From Bacteroidales bacterium 45-6 (lineage in GTDB: Bacteria > Bacteroidota > Bacteroidia > Bacteroidales > Dysgonomonadaceae): a stretch of 6,165 nt of DNA. The position numbers and the translations under genes are program-made. The notes below the pieces were generated by a model that did no database searches, was not told the origin of the DNA, and saw only the letters and a program-made list of their open reading frames with translations. Positions 5,600 through 6,165 of this stretch are shown piece after piece (the first letter of the stretch is position 1; every line of letters starts with the position of its first letter). Location of the stretch: contig MKRS01000614.1 of the NCBI GenBank assembly GCA_001897035.1, forward strand, positions 1 to 6,165, written 5' to 3'.

Positions 5600-5646
5600 C
5601 GACCGAGGCTATCGGCATTTGGCGGTTTGCGGGAGCATTCGCTGTC
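5597..5646 (-). repeat. Half attC site at the edge of the array
   Basis: TAACGACCGAGGCTATCGGC (5597 onward) through GCGGGAGCATTCGCTGTC matches the first 50 bases of copies 2 and 4 with one change (CTATCGGC for CTATGGGC). It then breaks off at 5646, where the other copies continue into the GTCGT hairpin. The remaining half (the 3' half in cassette reading) still holds the crossover arm at 5599/5600. The other arm and the upstream cassette are gone. Confidence 0.85.
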
Positions 5647-5703
5647 ATACTCTTTTCTCCCTTACATTCCTTCATCTCCAGCCGTAAAATTAACAAACTT
5701 TTC

Positions 5704-5808
5704 TTATTTTGCAGCCTCTGTTTTACTTTTTTTTACAGCTGTTGTTTGGAGGTCCGCTATGCGTGCAGCCGATACATATTTCTCCGTTCCCCCAAAATAA
5801 CTCTTCCA
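5704..5808 (-). pseudogene. Possible C-terminal gene remnant
   Basis: A minus-strand frame without a start codon reads WKSYFGGTEKYVSAAR then IADLQTTAVKKSKTEAAK and ends in TAA at 5704-5706. The residue mix (Ala, Lys, Glu, Thr) looks like a real C-terminus. It is closed upstream by a TAA next to a run of seven T (minus strand), and the other two frames stay open for only a short distance. It could be the tail of a gene cut when the array edge formed. No family is recognised, and at 34 codons chance cannot be excluded. Confidence 0.22.
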
Positions 5809-5830
5809 TTAAAAAAAGTAACCTCTTCCC

Positions 5831-5860
5831 TTGCATATCCCGCACAAAAACATAACTTTA
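5831..5860 (+). promoter_or_regulatory. Candidate promoter for the gene at 5905
   Basis: TTG (5831-5833; CTTG with the base before) is followed after 19 bp by TAACTTTA (5853-5860), one mismatch from TAnnTTTG. The spacing is normal for Bacteroidota. A start near 5866 would give a leader of about 40 nt. Confidence 0.4.
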
Positions 5861-5904
5861 TCGCCGATAAAATTGAATACTTAACATTAAAAAACGACAC
5901 AATT

Positions 5905-6165
5905 ATGGTTTCAACTTCAGAAACAGGTCATGCTAAAAACATCGACAATTTCAGGATCCTTATTTCGTCCGTAACTCAGTTGGGTACCACCTACAATCCT
6001 GCCCAAGCCTCTATCCAGATTCCCGCACTCAATGCCCTGCTGGCTGCAGCCGTAGCCTCCTCCGAAGAGCTGGCTGGAGCACGCCGCCAATTCGACGAGG
6101 CCACCAACAACACCGTGGGCGCCGGCATGATCATCGGCCCGGCCGCCTGCGCCCCCAGGATCGCC
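5905..6165 (+). CDS. Uncharacterised Bacteroidota protein, N-terminal part
   Basis: An open frame of 87 codons begins at the ATG at 5905 (MVSTSETGHAKNIDNFRILI) and runs off the right edge. It resembles, from memory, a family of uncharacterised cytoplasmic Bacteroidota proteins of about 200 aa or more that begin MVSTSETGHAKN and continue with a block like TYNPxxAxIxxPALNxLL, predicted to be long helices. No function is known to me. There is no signal peptide or membrane segment in the visible part. The codons are clearly more GC-rich (GCC, CTG, GGC, CGC) than in the cassette genes, increasingly so after about 6000, which suggests resident chromosomal DNA. It is the only convincing plus-strand gene. 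The final residues (AACAPRIA) lose the helical pattern, so a sequencing error or frameshift near the edge is possible. Confidence 0.75.
   Translation, partial: MVSTSETGHAKNIDNFRILISSVTQLGTTYNPAQASIQIPALNALLAAAVASSEELAGARRQFDEATNNTVGAGMIIGPAACAPRIA

Larger units (their letters stand above)
1..5646 (-). mobile_element. Integron gene-cassette array (no integrase in window)
   Basis: Five copies of one long palindromic repeat separate single-gene units, all coding on the minus strand. The repeats fit attC: on the minus strand they begin TAACACACGCC and end CGGTCGTTA, much like the known Vibrio repeats (TAACAAACGCC to GCGTTA). They contain paired inner boxes (CCTATG/CATAGC) and a central extended hairpin. 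Cassette ends are mutually complementary next to the core TAAC/GTTA in three of four testable cassettes. The near-identity of the repeats is typical of sedentary chromosomal integrons rather than mobile ones, whose attC sites are diverse. No tyrosine recombinase or attI is visible, so the parent integron cannot be placed. The left end runs off the window; the right end is a half repeat. Confidence 0.8.
5647..5904. other. Flank between array and resident gene, no convincing gene
   Basis: About 260 bp with no repeat or attI-like site that I can recognise. It holds A and T runs, a GGAGG 6 bp ahead of a 13-codon plus-strand frame (ATG at 5752) that is probably chance, a possible gene remnant on the minus strand, and a probable promoter for the gene at 5905. 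It marks the join between cassette DNA and DNA of different composition. Confidence 0.4.

Noticed and set aside
5571..5696. N-terminal extension of the AIPR gene to an ATG at 5696
   Set aside because: The extra 42 codons run through the half attC and foreign flank, so they cannot be ancestral to the protein; the ATG at 5570 follows a short A-rich leader like those of the neighbouring cassettes.
5741..5793. GGAGG followed by a 13-codon plus-strand frame (ATG at 5752)
   Set aside because: Bacteroidota rarely rely on Shine-Dalgarno sites, and the frame is very short and not near a biosynthetic gene it could attenuate.

Overview
The window is AT-rich DNA that looks like Bacteroidota. It has promoter-like TAnnTTTG boxes, A-rich translation starts with no clear Shine-Dalgarno sequence, and Bacteroidota-type proteins. 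Its backbone is a run of long, near-identical, imperfectly palindromic repeats with the architecture of integron attC sites: four complete copies (195-321, 1267-1413, 2605-2750, 3383-3529) and one half copy (5597-5646). Each begins TAACGACCGAGGCTAT on the + strand and ends CATAGGCGTGYGTTA. For three cassettes the bases just outside the two flanking repeats are complementary to each other, which is what an integron cassette shows when opened from a circle at its attC. All cassette genes read on the minus strand, so the array runs from right to left with each attC downstream of its gene. No integrase lies in the window, so this is either part of a larger chromosomal integron or a cluster of attC sites lacking an integrase.

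From right to left the cassettes carry: (A) a 673-aa AIPR-family abortive-infection protein (3549-5570); (B) a 184-aa protein with four predicted membrane segments and no recognised family (2800-3354); (C) a 390-aa unrecognised protein with an RNIAAH motif of the HEPN ribonuclease type (1411-2583); (D) a 218-aa AbiD/AbiF-like HEPN protein (339-995) with a structured RNA element just upstream (about 1018-1073); and (E) the start of a small uncharacterised protein that runs off the left edge (1-146). At least two of the five are phage-defence or toxin-like families and a third has a HEPN-type motif, so the array looks like a store of defence genes.

The most interesting locus is cassette D. A plus-strand promoter-like pair sits at the abi start codon, followed by a GC-rich structured element that ends in a U tract. 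On the minus strand a TATCTTTG box lies beyond the element. As drawn, the small RNA would be fully antisense to the abi 5' leader. The arrangement recalls the abiF-associated RNAs reported next to AbiF-type HEPN toxins, here packed into one mobile cassette.

At the right end the array stops inside a half attC, broken at the hairpin tip. Beyond it lie about 260 bp without a convincing gene, then the 5' end of a plus-strand gene (5905 onward) that is visibly more GC-rich than the cassettes. That gene probably represents resident chromosomal DNA.
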